From the NCBI RefSeq assembly GCF_916858655.1, contig NZ_CAKASL010000001.1, positions 62,001-126,000 of the forward strand: a DNA stretch of 64,000 nucleotides. Reading direction: 5' to 3'. The notes below the pieces were generated by a model. That model worked only from the letters and a program-made list of their open reading frames with translations. It had not been told where the DNA came from and searched no databases. How positions within the stretch are numbered: position 1 is the stretch's first letter; each line of letters begins with the position of its first letter. This document shows, piece by piece, positions 1 through 8,944 of the stretch. The translations under genes were made by a program, and so were the position numbers. The DNA is from Aeromicrobium sp. Leaf350 (GTDB lineage: Bacteria > Actinomycetota > Actinomycetes > Propionibacteriales > Nocardioidaceae).

Positions 1-54
1 GATCGCGAGATGGACGCTGCGATGACTGATCGTCAGAAGGGAGCCGAGCGATGA
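1..54 (+). CDS. 3' end of an upstream gene, product not identifiable
   Basis: An open frame runs in from the left edge and stops at 52-54. The stop overlaps the ATG of the next gene (ATGA), as in translationally coupled operons. Only about 17 C-terminal residues are present (ending KGAER), too few to name the protein. The following small zinc ribbon and sirohydrochlorin chelatase suggest it belongs to a sulfite/sulfate assimilation operon (a nirA/sir- or cysH-type gene). That is inference from context only. Confidence 0.5.
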   Translation, partial: DREMDAAMTDRQKGAER

Positions 55-266
55 GCGCCCGCGCCGTCCCGTTCCACTGCCCCTACTGCGCCGACGAGGA
101 CCTGCGCCCGCACGGCGAGGCGCACGGAGCCTGGGAGTGTCGCAGCTGCATGCGTGCCTTCAAGCTCTCGTTCATCGGCCAGCTCAACCCCGCCACTCTT
201 CCCCCCACCACCCACGCCCTGCCCCCCACCGCGGGGGCCGAGCACCACGAAAGGAGGACATCATGA
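51..266 (+). CDS. small zinc-ribbon protein of a sulfur-assimilation operon
   Basis: This 71-residue protein has two CxxC pairs (Cys10/Cys13 and Cys30/Cys33), the spacing of a zinc ribbon, followed by a Pro-rich tail. It overlaps the upstream stop (ATGA) and its own stop overlaps the ATG of the chelatase gene, so all three are probably coupled. Small zinc-finger-like proteins occur between assimilatory sulfite reductase and cysH/chelatase genes in actinobacteria, but their role is not established. The metal site is seen in sequence; any role in sulfite reduction is inference. Confidence 0.7.
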   Translation: MSARAVPFHCPYCADEDLRPHGEAHGAWECRSCMRAFKLSFIGQLNPATLPPTTHALPPTAGAEHHERRTS

Positions 267-1027
267 GCGCACCTGCACTCATTGCCCTGGCACACGGCAG
301 CCGCGACCCGCGGTCGGCCCGCACCATCACAGCCCTGACGGAGATGGTCGCGTGCCTGCGCCCTGACCTCCGTGTGGCCCCTGCCTTCCTCGACCACTGC
401 GACCCGAACCTCGACGCGGTCGTCGACCGTCTCGTCGCCGAGGGCCACTCCGAGATCGTCGTCGTGCCGCTGCTCCTCACGGAGGCGTACCACGCCAAGT
501 ACGACGTGCCGGCCGTCGTGGCCGCTGCCGCGACGCGGCACGAGGGTCTGCGCATCCAGACCACCGACGTGCTCGGCATCGAGGGCGCCCTGTTCCGCGT
601 GCTCGACACCCGGCTGCGTGAGGCGCTCAAGGAGCGTCGTGTCCGAGAGCTCGACGCGCTCGTGCTCGCCGGAGCCGGGTCGACCGACCCGGTCGCCAAC
701 GCGGCCATCGCCCGCGCGGCGCGCGCCTGGGGCGCACACCACAAGCTGCCGACGATCGCGGCGTTCGCGTCGAGCGTCCCGCCGGCGGCCGGCGAGGCCG
801 TGCGGGCGCACCGCGCGGACGGACGTCGTCACATCGCCGTGGGCATGTTGTTCCTCGCACCGGGCCTCCTGCCCGACCGCGTGAGGGAGCTGGCGCTCGA
901 GGCCGGCGCCGTCGCCGTTGCCGAGCCGCTCGGCGTCGACGAGGAGATCGCCTCGATCATCCTCGCGCGCTACGCGGTCGGCGCGGTCGACCTGGTGCCG
1001 CTCGACGCACTGTTCGCCGGCGTCTGA
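263..1027 (+). CDS. sirohydrochlorin chelatase (CbiX/SirB family)
   Basis: The 254-residue protein starts LIALAHGSRDPRS, the N-terminal metal-binding His motif of CbiX-type chelatases (His11). It also carries LLLTEAYHAKYDVP, the second conserved His region. The length fits a two-half CbiX. The expected reaction inserts Fe2+ into sirohydrochlorin to give siroheme for assimilatory sulfite or nitrite reductase, matching the upstream operon. The ATG at 263 was chosen because a strong AAGGAGGA ribosome site lies at 251-258 and the start forms an ATGA overlap with the zinc-ribbon gene. A longer in-frame extension to 137 lacks such support. The preferred metal (Fe or Co) cannot be read from sequence. 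Confidence 0.88.
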   Translation: MSAPALIALAHGSRDPRSARTITALTEMVACLRPDLRVAPAFLDHCDPNLDAVVDRLVAEGHSEIVVVPLLLTEAYHAKYDVPAVVAAAATRHEGLRIQTTDVLGIEGALFRVLDTRLREALKERRVRELDALVLAGAGSTDPVANAAIARAARAWGAHHKLPTIAAFASSVPPAAGEAVRAHRADGRRHIAVGMLFLAPGLLPDRVRELALEAGAVAVAEPLGVDEEIASIILARYAVGAVDLVPLDALFAGV

Positions 1028-1031
1028 GACG

Positions 1032-1895
1032 TCACTCCTCGGCCCGGTCGCCGTTCTCCCCGTCCAGACGGGCGAGCTCGGCGGCCGGGTCGAAGTCTGC
1101 CGGGGGCCACTGCAGGTCGAGCGAGCGCAGCGCCTCCAGCAGCAGCGTCGCGACGGCCCAGTTGCGGTACCACTTGCGTCCGGCCGGCACGACGTACCAG
1201 GGCGCGACGTCGGTCGACGTGCGCTCCACGGCGACCTCGTACGCCACGCGGTACTCGCTCCACAGTGCCCGCTCGTCGAGGTCGGCCGGGTTGTACTTCC
1301 AGAACTTCGTGGGGTCCGCGAGCCGCGCGCGCAGACGATCGGCCTGCACGTCGGCGTCGATGTGCAGCAGGCACTTGACCAGGACTCCCCCGCTCTCGAC
1401 GAAGTGCTGCTCGAAGTCCACGATCGCGCCGTAGCGGCGCTCGAGCTCGGCCGGGTCGGCCAGCTGGCGGACACGACCGATCAGCACGTCCTCGTAGTGG
1501 GACCGGTCGAACACGCCGACCTGGCCGGCCTCGGGCAGCCTCGGCCGCACGCGCCAGAGGAAGTCGTGGGCGAGCTCCTCGGGGGTCGGCTTGCCGAACG
1601 ACGAGAGCACCAGGCCCTGGGGCTCGACCAGACCCCCGACGGCGCCGATCGTGCCGCCCTTGCCGGAGGTGTCCATGCCCTGCAGCAGGAGGAGCACGCG
1701 CCGGTCGGTGCTCTCGGCCCGCCCTCCCGCGTAGAGGCGCTCCTGGAGCTCGGCGAGCTCAGGCCCCAGCGCGGCGAGAGCCGCCTTGCCGTCGGACTTG
1801 CCGTCGCCCTCGAAGCCGGGCGTCGATCGTGCGTCGATCGCGGCGAGGTCGACGCGTCCATGGGTCTCCAGCAGCGCGCGCAGGTCGGTCGTCAT
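1032..1895 (-). CDS. ppk2: polyphosphate kinase 2 family protein
   Basis: This 287-residue protein has a Walker A motif GMDTSGKGG at about residues 73-81, the Walker B-like FDRSHYEDVL and the WKYNPADLDER segment of the PPK2 family. PPK2 enzymes transfer phosphate between polyphosphate and nucleotides; this single-domain form usually phosphorylates NMPs or NDPs, but the class cannot be fixed here. The start at 1895 is preferred over the longer frame to 1928 because CATACT sits 6 nt upstream, giving a leaderless ATG. It converges on the chelatase gene with only 4 bp between stops. Confidence 0.9.
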   Translation of the reverse strand: MTTDLRALLETHGRVDLAAIDARSTPGFEGDGKSDGKAALAALGPELAELQERLYAGGRAESTDRRVLLLLQGMDTSGKGGTIGAVGGLVEPQGLVLSSFGKPTPEELAHDFLWRVRPRLPEAGQVGVFDRSHYEDVLIGRVRQLADPAELERRYGAIVDFEQHFVESGGVLVKCLLHIDADVQADRLRARLADPTKFWKYNPADLDERALWSEYRVAYEVAVERTSTDVAPWYVVPAGRKWYRNWAVATLLLEALRSLDLQWPPADFDPAAELARLDGENGDRAEE

Positions 1896-1969
1896 GACCG
1901 CAGTATGGCAACCCCGGCCTCGCCGCACTGCTCGCGCGCAGACTTCGTGACCGGTCGTAGTCTGGAGGC

Positions 1970-2461
1970 ATGTACCCCGTCGCCGTTCTCGTGGAACGGG
2001 CGCTCAACGACCTCGACGCCGACCAGCTGGTCGCGCTGCACGAGGCGTTGGACGACACCGTCACGTATCACCTGATCCTGCCCGTGGAGAGCTCCTCCAC
2101 GGCGCTCGCGTCCTCGCTCAGCGCCCTCGGCGCCGGCGAGATCGCTCCCCCGGTGGCTCCGGGCGTCGTCCTCGACGCTGCCGACGAGGTCCGGCGGCAG
2201 GGTGCTGCGGAGCTCGAGTCGAGCGCCACGCTGCTCCGCGCCCGCGGGCAGCAGGTCGTCGCGCTCCTGACCGAGGACGACCCGGTCGACGAGCTCGTGC
2301 GGGTCGTCGCCTCGGAGAAGGCAGCCGAGGCGATCATCCTGACCGAACCACACTTCGTGAAGGAGTTCTTCGGACTCGACTGGTCAGCTCGCGCAAAGCG
2401 GGCTCTCGACGTCCCGACCCTTCACCTCATCGAGCACGTTCCCTTCGACGGACAGGCCTGA
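1970..2461 (+). CDS. conserved actinobacterial hypothetical, possible Usp-like fold
   Basis: I recognise no named family in this 163-residue protein. The pattern of hydrophobic strand, helix and strand, including VVALLTEDDPVDELVRVV and EAIILTEPH, resembles an alpha/beta nucleotide-binding fold of the universal-stress type. No canonical G-x2-G-x9-G-S/T motif is visible, so the resemblance is weak. The start is well placed: TAGTCT at 1958-1963, then 6 nt, then ATG. The msrB ATG follows one base after the stop (2459-2461), so the two are probably co-transcribed. Confidence 0.7.
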   Translation: MYPVAVLVERALNDLDADQLVALHEALDDTVTYHLILPVESSSTALASSLSALGAGEIAPPVAPGVVLDAADEVRRQGAAELESSATLLRARGQQVVALLTEDDPVDELVRVVASEKAAEAIILTEPHFVKEFFGLDWSARAKRALDVPTLHLIEHVPFDGQA

Positions 2462-2462
2462 C

Positions 2463-2891
2463 ATGGCACACCTGAACTCTGACAAGACCTACGACGTCGC
2501 CAAGAGCGAGGACGAGTGGCGCGGCGAGCTGAGCTCCGCCGAGTACCACGTCCTCCGCCAGGCCGGCACCGAGCGGCCGGGCAGCAGCTCGTACGAGACC
2601 GATCCGACGGTGGGCGTCTACGCGTGCCGCGCGTGCGGCGCCGAGCTGTTCCGCAGCGAGACGAAGTTCGACGCCCACTGCGGCTGGCCGGCGTTCTACA
2701 GCCCGCTCGCCGGCGACAGCGTCGAGTACGTCGAGGACAAGTCGATGTTCCGCACCCGCACCGAGGTGCGCTGCGCGACCTGCGGCTCGCACCTCGGACA
2801 CGTCTTCGAGGGCGAGGGGTTCGACACTCCCACCGACCAGCGCTACTGCATCAACGGCATCGCGCTGCAGCTTCGCCCCGACGACGCCTGA
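2463..2891 (+). CDS. msrB: peptide-methionine (R)-S-oxide reductase
   Basis: MsrB reduces methionine-R-sulfoxide in proteins during oxidative-damage repair. The 142-residue protein has structural zinc cysteines Cys55/Cys58 and Cys104/Cys107, the GWPAF substrate motif, and the catalytic Cys129 in RYCIN near the C-terminus. It starts 1 nt after the preceding stop without a clear ribosome site, so translation is likely coupled. It is cytosolic with no signal peptide. Length and motifs are typical of the family. Confidence 0.95.
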   Translation: MAHLNSDKTYDVAKSEDEWRGELSSAEYHVLRQAGTERPGSSSYETDPTVGVYACRACGAELFRSETKFDAHCGWPAFYSPLAGDSVEYVEDKSMFRTRTEVRCATCGSHLGHVFEGEGFDTPTDQRYCINGIALQLRPDDA

Positions 2892-2898
2892 CCGACCA

Positions 2899-2916
2899 GG
2901 CCCGCTCCTGAGGGCC
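2899..2916. terminator. possible bidirectional hairpin between msrB and hemQ
   Basis: GGCCC at 2899-2903 pairs with GGGCC at 2912-2916 across an 8-nt loop, in the 30-bp gap between the convergent msrB and hemQ stops. There is no U tract. Position is the main support; the stem is short. Confidence 0.35.
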
Positions 2917-2921
2917 GGGGC

Positions 2922-3650
2922 TCACGGCCAGAGGGCGGTGAGCTCGGCCCAGGTGCGCTTGCGTCCCGTGTAGAACGGGACCTCCTCGCGCACGTGACGC
3001 CGCGCGCGGCTGGCGCGGAGCTCGCGCATCAGGTCGACGATGCGGTGGAGCTCGTCGGCCTCGAAGGCCAGCATCCACTCGTAGTCGCCGAGCGCGAACG
3101 AGGCGACCGTGTTGGCACGCACGTCCGGGTACGGACGCGCCTGCATGCCGTGCTCCTTCAGCATGTCGCGACGCTCGTCCTCCGGCAGCAGGTACCACTC
3201 GTAGGAGCGCACGAACGGGTACACACAGACCCACTCGCGCACCTCCTCGTCGGCCATGAACGCCGGGATGTGCGACCGGTTGAACTCGGCCGGACGGTGC
3301 AGCGCGGTCTGCGACCACACGGGCGCCATGCGGGAGCCGAGCGCCGTGCGCCGGAACGTGTTGTAGGCGGCCTGGAGCGCGTCGGCCGTGGGCGCGTGCC
3401 ACCAGACCATGAGGTCGGCGTCGGCGCGGATGCCGCTGACGTCGTAGCTGCCCCGGACCACGACGTCCTCGTCGGCGAGCCGGGCCACGAGCGCCTCGAC
3501 CTCGGCCGCCTCGGAGGCGCGCACGTCGGCGGAGCCCTCGTCGTCACCGAGAACGCGATCCAGGCGGAACACCGACCACATCGCGTAGCGGATCGTGTCG
3601 TTGATCTCCTTGGCCAGCTTGCCCTGGTTCGGCACCCGCTCAGTCGTCAT
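2922..3650 (-). CDS. hemQ: coproheme decarboxylase / chlorite dismutase-family protein
   Basis: This 242-residue protein belongs to the chlorite-dismutase-like HemQ family, which oxidatively decarboxylates coproheme III to heme b in the last step of the coproporphyrin route. The characteristic segments [31 protein letters not shown] and [13 protein letters not shown] are present, the last holding the tyrosine region used in decarboxylation. The ATG at 3650 begins [10 protein letters not shown]; a much longer frame extends upstream but runs antisense-like through hemY and is not supported. It lies 5 bp downstream of hemY in a hemE-hemY-hemQ operon. Confidence 0.93.
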   Translation of the reverse strand: MTTERVPNQGKLAKEINDTIRYAMWSVFRLDRVLGDDEGSADVRASEAAEVEALVARLADEDVVVRGSYDVSGIRADADLMVWWHAPTADALQAAYNTFRRTALGSRMAPVWSQTALHRPAEFNRSHIPAFMADEEVREWVCVYPFVRSYEWYLLPEDERRDMLKEHGMQARPYPDVRANTVASFALGDYEWMLAFEADELHRIVDLMRELRASRARRHVREEVPFYTGRKRTWAELTALWP

Positions 3651-3655
3651 GACCC

Positions 3656-4987
3656 TCAGTCTCCCAAGCCGGCCAACAGGCGCGACACCGCGTCCTGCGC
3701 GCCCGCGACGACCGCGGCGATGCCGACGCCGCCGTAGGCCGCGCCGCACACCTCGAGCCCGCGCACCTCCGCGACCGAGCGGCGAGCGGTGTCCGCCGTG
3801 TCGAGGTGCCCCACGACGTACTGGGGCAGGGCGCCACCCCAGCGCTGCACGTGCGTGTCGGCCGGGGTGGGCAGGGGGCCCACGGCCTCGGCGAGGTCGG
3901 CCAATACGCGTGCCACCAGCTCTCCGTCCGGCACCTGCAACGCGGTGGACTCCCCCGCGCGACCGACCGAGGCGCGCAGGACGGTGCGGCCCGAGTCGCC
4001 GACCCAGGACCACTTGTTCGAGCTGAACGTCGCGGCCTTCACGAAGCGCCCGTCGACCGGCGGCACGAGGAACCCGGAACCGGGCAGCTCGACGTGGTCG
4101 TCGATGACGACCGTCACCAGCGCGACGCTGGCGTAGTCGATGCCGGCAAGAGCGAACGCCGCGTCGGGCGCGACCTCCGCGAGCAGTCGCGCGGACGCCG
4201 GAGCGGGCGCGGCGACGACGACCGCGTCGGCCGTGATCTCCTCGACCGCGCCGACGGCGCCTGCCAGGAGGCGCCAGCCGTCCCCGTCACGCTCGAGGAG
4301 TCGCACGGTGCAGCCCGTGCGGATCTCGGCCCCGGAAGCGGCGAGGAGGGCAGCAGGCAGCGTGCCCACGCCACCGACCAGACCGGCGAACACCGGCGAC
4401 GGCGGCCCGGGGTCTGCAGCCGCACGGGCCGCCACCGCGGAGCCGACCGGGTCGTCGCCCAGGGCCAGCAGCTGCGGAGCCGCGGCGCGCAGCGAGATGT
4501 CGTCGGCGTGCCCCGCGTACACGCCGCCCAGCAGCGGCTCGACGAGACGGTCGACGACCTCGCGACCGGCGCGCGCCGTGACGTACTCGCCCACCGAGAG
4601 GTCGGCGTCGGGCACGGGCGTGGGACGGACGTCGACCCCGTCGACGATGCCGCTGGCCGCCAGCGCCTCGAGATCGGCCGGCACGCCGAGCACCGTCGGC
4701 GGGAGTGCCCGCACCGCTCCGCGGGTCCACACGCCGGCGGCGGTGGTCGCCGGGTGCTGGACCCGGTCGTGCAACCCGATCGCGTCGATCAGGCCGACCG
4801 CCTCAGGACGCCGCGCGAGCACCGACTCGGCACCCAGGTCGACCTGGACCCCGCCGACGTCGCCGACCAGCAGCTTGCCGCCGATGCGGTCGGACCCCTC
4901 GAGCACCAGCACCTCGTGACCCTGACGGGCCAGCTCGTGGGCCGCGGTCAGCCCCGCGATGCCGGCACCGACGACGGCGACCCTCAT
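3656..4987 (-). CDS. hemY: coproporphyrinogen/protoporphyrinogen III oxidase (FAD)
   Basis: The 443-residue protein opens with a dinucleotide-binding [20 protein letters not shown] and an acidic FAD ribose contact ([13 protein letters not shown]). It ends with the second FAD segment [18 protein letters not shown]. In actinobacteria with HemQ the HemY-type enzyme (also called CgoX) oxidises coproporphyrinogen III to coproporphyrin III. The ATG shares one base with the hemE stop (TGATG), showing coupling. Neighbouring hemE and hemQ confirm the pathway. Confidence 0.92.
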   Translation of the reverse strand: MRVAVVGAGIAGLTAAHELARQGHEVLVLEGSDRIGGKLLVGDVGGVQVDLGAESVLARRPEAVGLIDAIGLHDRVQHPATTAAGVWTRGAVRALPPTVLGVPADLEALAASGIVDGVDVRPTPVPDADLSVGEYVTARAGREVVDRLVEPLLGGVYAGHADDISLRAAAPQLLALGDDPVGSAVAARAAADPGPPSPVFAGLVGGVGTLPAALLAASGAEIRTGCTVRLLERDGDGWRLLAGAVGAVEEITADAVVVAAPAPASARLLAEVAPDAAFALAGIDYASVALVTVVIDDHVELPGSGFLVPPVDGRFVKAATFSSNKWSWVGDSGRTVLRASVGRAGESTALQVPDGELVARVLADLAEAVGPLPTPADTHVQRWGGALPQYVVGHLDTADTARRSVAEVRGLEVCGAAYGGVGIAAVVAGAQDAVSRLLAGLGD

Positions 4988-6024
4988 CAGTCGAGCTCGT
5001 ACGCGTGCACGACGTCGACGAGCCGCGTGAGGGCGTCCGGGTCGATCTCCGGCATCACGCCGTGACCGAGGTTGAACACGTGGCCGTGGGCGGCCCGGCC
5101 CTGGTCGAGCACCCGGCGTGCCTCGCGCTCGACGACCTCGGGTGGTGCGAACAGCGTGGTGGGGTCGAGGTTGCCCTGCAACGCCTTGCCGGGACCGACG
5201 CGGCGCACCGCCTCGTCGAGGGGCACCCGCCAGTCCACGCCCACGACGTCGGCTCCCGCCTCGCCCATCGCGCCGAGCAGCTCGCCCGTGCCGACGCCGA
5301 AGTGGATGCGGGGAACGCCCAGGTCGGCCACCGCGTCGAGCACGGCGGCCGAGTGCGGCTGCGCGAACGTGCGGTAGTCGGCCAGGCTCAGCGCTCCCGC
5401 CCACGAGTCGAAGAGCTGGATCGCCGACGCACCCGCCTGCACCTGCATCCGCAGGAACTCGCCGGCGATGGAGGCGATGCGGCCGAGGAGGTCGTGCCAC
5501 AGCTGCGGATCGGTGTGCATGAGCGCCTTGGTGTTCCGGTAGTCGCGCGACGGGCGACCCTCCACCAGGTAGGACGCCAGCGTGAACGGGGCCCCCGCGA
5601 AGCCGATCAGCGGCGTGCCACCGAGCTCGCCCGTGAGGGCCGTGACGGCCGCGATGACGGGAGCGACGTCGTCGGGCTCGAGTTCACGCAGCTGGTCGAG
5701 CTGGCTGCGGGTGCGGATCGGCTCGGCCACCACCGGACCGACGCCCGGGACGATGTCGAGGTCGACCCCGATCGCCTTCAGCGGCACGACGATGTCGGAG
5801 AAGAAGATCGCGGCGTCGACGCCGTGGCGACGGACGGGCTGCATCGTGATCTCGACGACGAGGTCGGTCGTGAAGCAGGAGTCGAGCATCGCGACGCCCT
5901 CGCGGATCGCGCGGTACTCCGGCAGCGAACGGCCCGCCTGGCGCATGAACCAGACCGGGACGTGGGCAGGAGCCTCGCCGCGGCAGGCGCGCAGGAACGG
6001 GCTCTCGGACAGCGTCGTCGTCAC
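4987..6024 (-). CDS. hemE: uroporphyrinogen decarboxylase
   Basis: HemE removes four carboxylates from uroporphyrinogen III to give coproporphyrinogen III. The 345-residue protein shows the N-terminal [16 protein letters not shown] signature and [14 protein letters not shown], both family hallmarks, plus the catalytic-site DSWAG. The GTG at 6024 was chosen because GAGACT lies 6 nt upstream, giving a leaderless start; the longer frame to 6102 would read through the tandem repeat at 6038-6112. It is the first gene of the minus-strand heme operon. Confidence 0.94.
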   Translation of the reverse strand: MTTTLSESPFLRACRGEAPAHVPVWFMRQAGRSLPEYRAIREGVAMLDSCFTTDLVVEITMQPVRRHGVDAAIFFSDIVVPLKAIGVDLDIVPGVGPVVAEPIRTRSQLDQLRELEPDDVAPVIAAVTALTGELGGTPLIGFAGAPFTLASYLVEGRPSRDYRNTKALMHTDPQLWHDLLGRIASIAGEFLRMQVQAGASAIQLFDSWAGALSLADYRTFAQPHSAAVLDAVADLGVPRIHFGVGTGELLGAMGEAGADVVGVDWRVPLDEAVRRVGPGKALQGNLDPTTLFAPPEVVEREARRVLDQGRAAHGHVFNLGHGVMPEIDPDALTRLVDVVHAYELD

Positions 6025-6037
6025 CGGTCCAGTCTCG

Positions 6038-6112
6038 CAGGCACCGCCCCATGGGCGATCAGGCACCGCCCCATGGGCATGCAGGCACCGCCCCATGGGC
6101 ATGCAGGCACCG
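6038..6112. repeat. 22-bp tandem repeat, three copies plus a partial, between hemE and the DUF3000 gene
   Basis: Units begin at 6038, 6060 and 6082, with a partial unit at 6104; the last two full units are identical and the first differs in its last bases. Each unit contains GCCCCATGGGC, nearly palindromic around CCATGG. The array sits directly upstream of the hemE -10 (GAGACT, plus-strand 6031-6036) and about 55 bp upstream of the DUF3000 -10. It may act as a multimeric operator or may be a slippage expansion. Unlike a CRISPR array it has no spacers. Confidence 0.85.
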
Positions 6113-6178
6113 GCAGTTGCGCCGGGGCGTCCGGAGTGTCGACCGGTGGGTGGACCCGAACGCCCCTACCATCAACGG

Positions 6179-6775
6179 GTGGGTGCCCACACCGAGCTCG
6201 GGGCCGTGCCGAGCCAGTTCGCCGCCGCCGTCGACCAGCTGAGGTCGGCCGCCGTGCGGCCCGAGGTCGTGATCGACGTCATGCCGGCGCCGACCCGCAT
6301 CGCGCCCCACGCCTACGCGCTCAGCGGCGAGATCGTCGCCGGCGACGAGGACCTCGCCAGCGGACGGTTCATCCTGCTGCACGACCCCGCCGGCCACGAC
6401 GCCTGGAACGGCACGTTCCGCTGCGTGACCTTCGCCCGTGCCGACATCGAGGGCTACATGGCCGAGGACCCGGTCCTGCCGGCAGTCGGCTGGAGCTGGC
6501 TCGAGGACGCGCTCGAGACCCGTGGGGCCGAGGCCACCGCGTTCGGCGGCAGCGTCACGGTGGTGCACACCGAGGCCTTCGGCTCGATGGTCGACGACGC
6601 CCCGCAGTCACAGGTCGAGGTCCGCGCGTCGTGGACGCCGCTCACCGGCGTCGCCGACCACCTGGGCGCCTGGGGCGACCTGCTGGCCGCCGTCGCCGGG
6701 CTGCCGCCGCTGTCGCCCGACGTCGCCTACCTGCCGGGGCGCGGTCGCCACGGCCCGGCCGGAGGCGGCGCGTGA
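6179..6775 (+). CDS. DUF3000 domain protein
   Basis: This 198-residue protein matches the actinobacterial DUF3000 family by its DVMPAPTRIAPHAYALSGE opening and the WSWLEDAL segment. No function is established. The GTG at 6179 is preceded by TACCAT at 6167-6172 and a 6-nt spacer, a leaderless arrangement; frames starting further upstream would read antisense through hemE. Its stop overlaps the GTG of the RNase D gene (GTGA). The hemE, DUF3000, RNase D neighbourhood is conserved in many actinobacteria. Confidence 0.85.
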   Translation: MGAHTELGAVPSQFAAAVDQLRSAAVRPEVVIDVMPAPTRIAPHAYALSGEIVAGDEDLASGRFILLHDPAGHDAWNGTFRCVTFARADIEGYMAEDPVLPAVGWSWLEDALETRGAEATAFGGSVTVVHTEAFGSMVDDAPQSQVEVRASWTPLTGVADHLGAWGDLLAAVAGLPPLSPDVAYLPGRGRHGPAGGGA

Positions 6776-8157
6776 CGTCCTTCGAGCCCGAATTCATCGT
6801 TCCGCAGGCCCCGCAGCGGCCCGCGCCGTCGGCACCGACGCAGCGCCAGGACGACCCTCCTCCGGAGCCCGAGGTCGTCGCCACGGAACCCGACGTCACC
6901 ACGGAACCCGACGGCCCGGAGTCGCCCGTCGTCGTGGAGGAGGCCGCGGCCCCCGTCGCGGACGCCCCGAGCCTGCCGCCGCTGCTGCTGCGTGAGGAGC
7001 TGCCGCCCGTCGTCGACACCGACGAGGCGTACGCGCGCACGTGTGCCGCGATCGCCTCCGGCCGGGGGCCCGTCGCCATCGACGCGGAGCGCGCCTCGGG
7101 CTACCGCTACTCGCAGCGCGCCTACCTCGTGCAGCTGCGCCGCGTCGGGTCGGGCACGCACCTCGTCGACCCCGTGCCGTTCGACGACCTGCGCGCCCTC
7201 GACGACGCGATCGGCGACGAGGAGTGGATCCTGCACGCGGCGACCCAGGACCTCCCCTGCCTGACCGAGGCCGGCATGCGTCCCCGCGCCCTGTTCGACA
7301 CCGAGCTCGCGGGTCGCCTGCTGAACCTGCCCCGCGTGGGCCTGGCCACCCTGGTCGAGCTGTACCTCGGTCACAGCCTCGCCAAGGAACACTCGGCCGC
7401 CGACTGGTCGACGCGGCCCCTGCCCGAGCCCTGGCTCGTCTACGCGGCGCTCGACGTCGAGGTGCTGGTCGAGCTGCGTGACCTGCTGGAGGCCGATCTC
7501 GAGAAGGCCGGCAAGCTCGACTGGGCGCACCAGGAGTTCGAGGCGCTGCTCTCGTTCACGGGTCCGCCGCCGAAGACCGACCGCTGGCGCCGCACGTCCG
7601 GCATGCACCGCATCCGCGGACGCCGCAACCTCGCTCTCGTGCGCGAGCTGTGGGAGACGCGCGACGAGATCGCGGAGCGGCGCGACACCACGCCGGGCCG
7701 GGTCCTGACCGACGCCGCGATCGTCGAGATGGCCACGGTGGCCCCCACCGACGCCGACCAGCTCAAGGGTCTGCGCACGATGCGGGGCCGCGGCGCCCGC
7801 CGTCACCTCAACGAGTGGCAGCGCGCCATCGACACCGCTCTCGCCCTGCCGGAGGAAGACCTGCCGCGCTCCAGCGTGCGCGGTGACGGACCGCCTCCGC
7901 CGCGGGCCTGGGCCGAGAAGCATCCCGACGCGGCCGATCGCCTCGGCCGTTGCCGTGAGGTGGTGGTGGCGCTCGCGGAGCAGCACGACCTGCCGGCCGA
8001 GAATCTCATCTCCCCCGGGGCGGTCCGCGAGCTCGCCTGGGAGCCTCCCGCCGACCTGTCGGCCGAGAGCGTCGGTGCGGTGCTGGCCAGCAAGGGTGCC
8101 CGCCCGTGGCAGGTCGAGCTCGTCAGCGCACCGCTCAGCACAGCGCTCCGCGCCTGA
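6772..8157 (+). CDS. rnd: ribonuclease D-family exonuclease with HRDC domain
   Basis: After an acidic Pro/Glu/Val-rich disordered N-terminus of about 75 residues comes a DnaQ-like 3'-5' exonuclease domain. Its metal ligands are visible in VAIDAERASGYRYS, LHAATQDLPCL, LFDTELAG and YAALDVEVL. An HRDC helical domain follows at about residues 285-380. RNase D trims the 3' ends of stable RNA precursors. The GTG overlaps the DUF3000 stop. The last codons and the stop lie inside the first unit of a 23-bp tandem repeat, so the C-terminus (STALRA) is part of the duplicated sequence. Confidence 0.9.
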   Translation: MTSFEPEFIVPQAPQRPAPSAPTQRQDDPPPEPEVVATEPDVTTEPDGPESPVVVEEAAAPVADAPSLPPLLLREELPPVVDTDEAYARTCAAIASGRGPVAIDAERASGYRYSQRAYLVQLRRVGSGTHLVDPVPFDDLRALDDAIGDEEWILHAATQDLPCLTEAGMRPRALFDTELAGRLLNLPRVGLATLVELYLGHSLAKEHSAADWSTRPLPEPWLVYAALDVEVLVELRDLLEADLEKAGKLDWAHQEFEALLSFTGPPPKTDRWRRTSGMHRIRGRRNLALVRELWETRDEIAERRDTTPGRVLTDAAIVEMATVAPTDADQLKGLRTMRGRGARRHLNEWQRAIDTALALPEEDLPRSSVRGDGPPPPRAWAEKHPDAADRLGRCREVVVALAEQHDLPAENLISPGAVRELAWEPPADLSAESVGAVLASKGARPWQVELVSAPLSTALRA

Positions 8158-8227
8158 ACAGCACAGCGCTCCGCGCCTGAACAGCACAGCGCTGCGCGCC
8201 TGACGAGCACAGCGCTGCGCGCCTGAC
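8136..8227. repeat. four 23-bp tandem repeats copied from the 3' end of the RNase D gene
   Basis: Units start at 8136, 8159, 8182 and 8205. Unit 1 holds the final RNase D codons including TGA; units 2-4 repeat that coding end with one or two changes. Each unit contains AGCGCT followed by a GCGC-rich half, so the transcript could form alternative hairpins. The array ends 26 bp before the next -10. Slippage duplication is the simplest origin; a role in termination or mRNA 3' protection is possible. Confidence 0.85.
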
Positions 8228-8267
8228 GGGTCGGAGCGTGACCGTCTGACACGTAGGGTCGGGCGAC

Positions 8268-8861
8268 ATGGGTGACTTCCACCGCCCCGCGCTCCCGGGG
8301 CCGAAGGCGTTCCGCGACGTCGTGGGCACCCCCGACCCCGCCGAGGCGACCGCCGCCGGTCACCGCATCGCGCACCTGCTCGTGCGGGGCACCGACGACG
8401 CCGCCGACGAGGCGCTCGTCGAGCGGGTCGTGACCCTGGTGGACGCGGAAGGGCTCGGCACCCTGGCCGACCTCTGGGCCGCCTGCCCGGCCGACACCGT
8501 GGCCGGGTGCCTGTGGCGGCTCTACCTGCTGCACACGTGGGTGCACCGACAGCCCGACCAGGCGGCGCGTGAGTACGCCGCGGGCATCGCTCACGCGCCG
8601 GTGCAGAACGCCCTGGCCGGGGTGGTGGAGCCGCCGACGCCGGACGACGTCGTGCGGCTCGTCGACGCCGTGCTGCGGGGCGTGGTGCGCTCGGACTTCG
8701 ACGTCACGCTCGACCGCGCCGCCGCGTTCGCGCACGTCGCCGCGGTGGGTCGGGCCCAGCTGGAGTCCGGCGACCCGCAGAGCGCCGCACGGCTGTTCGA
8801 CCTGGCTCGCCAGCTGCACCACGCCGCCGCGCTCGAGCGGTCAGGCGACCTCTGGTCGTGA
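8268..8861 (+). CDS. conserved actinobacterial hypothetical protein
   Basis: This is a 197-residue soluble, mostly helical protein with no motif I can assign. Homologues in this position are sometimes labelled as RNA-polymerase-subunit-like, but nothing here resembles RpoB. The regular helical pattern, including VAAVGRAQLESGDPQSAARLFDLARQ cut across several turns, recalls TPR-like repeats. The start is supported by TAGGGT at 8254-8259, 8 nt before ATG. It ends before the candidate structured leader of the trkA pair. Confidence 0.75.
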   Translation: MGDFHRPALPGPKAFRDVVGTPDPAEATAAGHRIAHLLVRGTDDAADEALVERVVTLVDAEGLGTLADLWAACPADTVAGCLWRLYLLHTWVHRQPDQAAREYAAGIAHAPVQNALAGVVEPPTPDDVVRLVDAVLRGVVRSDFDVTLDRAAAFAHVAAVGRAQLESGDPQSAARLFDLARQLHHAAALERSGDLWS

Positions 8862-8944
8862 CGGCACAGGCCCCTGGTCGTGAGGAATCCCACCTCGGGA
8901 GCAGGACCGTGCCAAGTGGTTGGGCCTGCGGTTAGGCTGGTGGG

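Noticed and set aside
1896-1928. Eleven-codon N-terminal extension of PPK2
   Set aside because: The extension covers the likely -10 (CATACT) and lacks family similarity.
6038-6112. CRISPR-like repeats
   Set aside because: Units are contiguous without unique spacers and no cas genes are present; same for 8136-8227.
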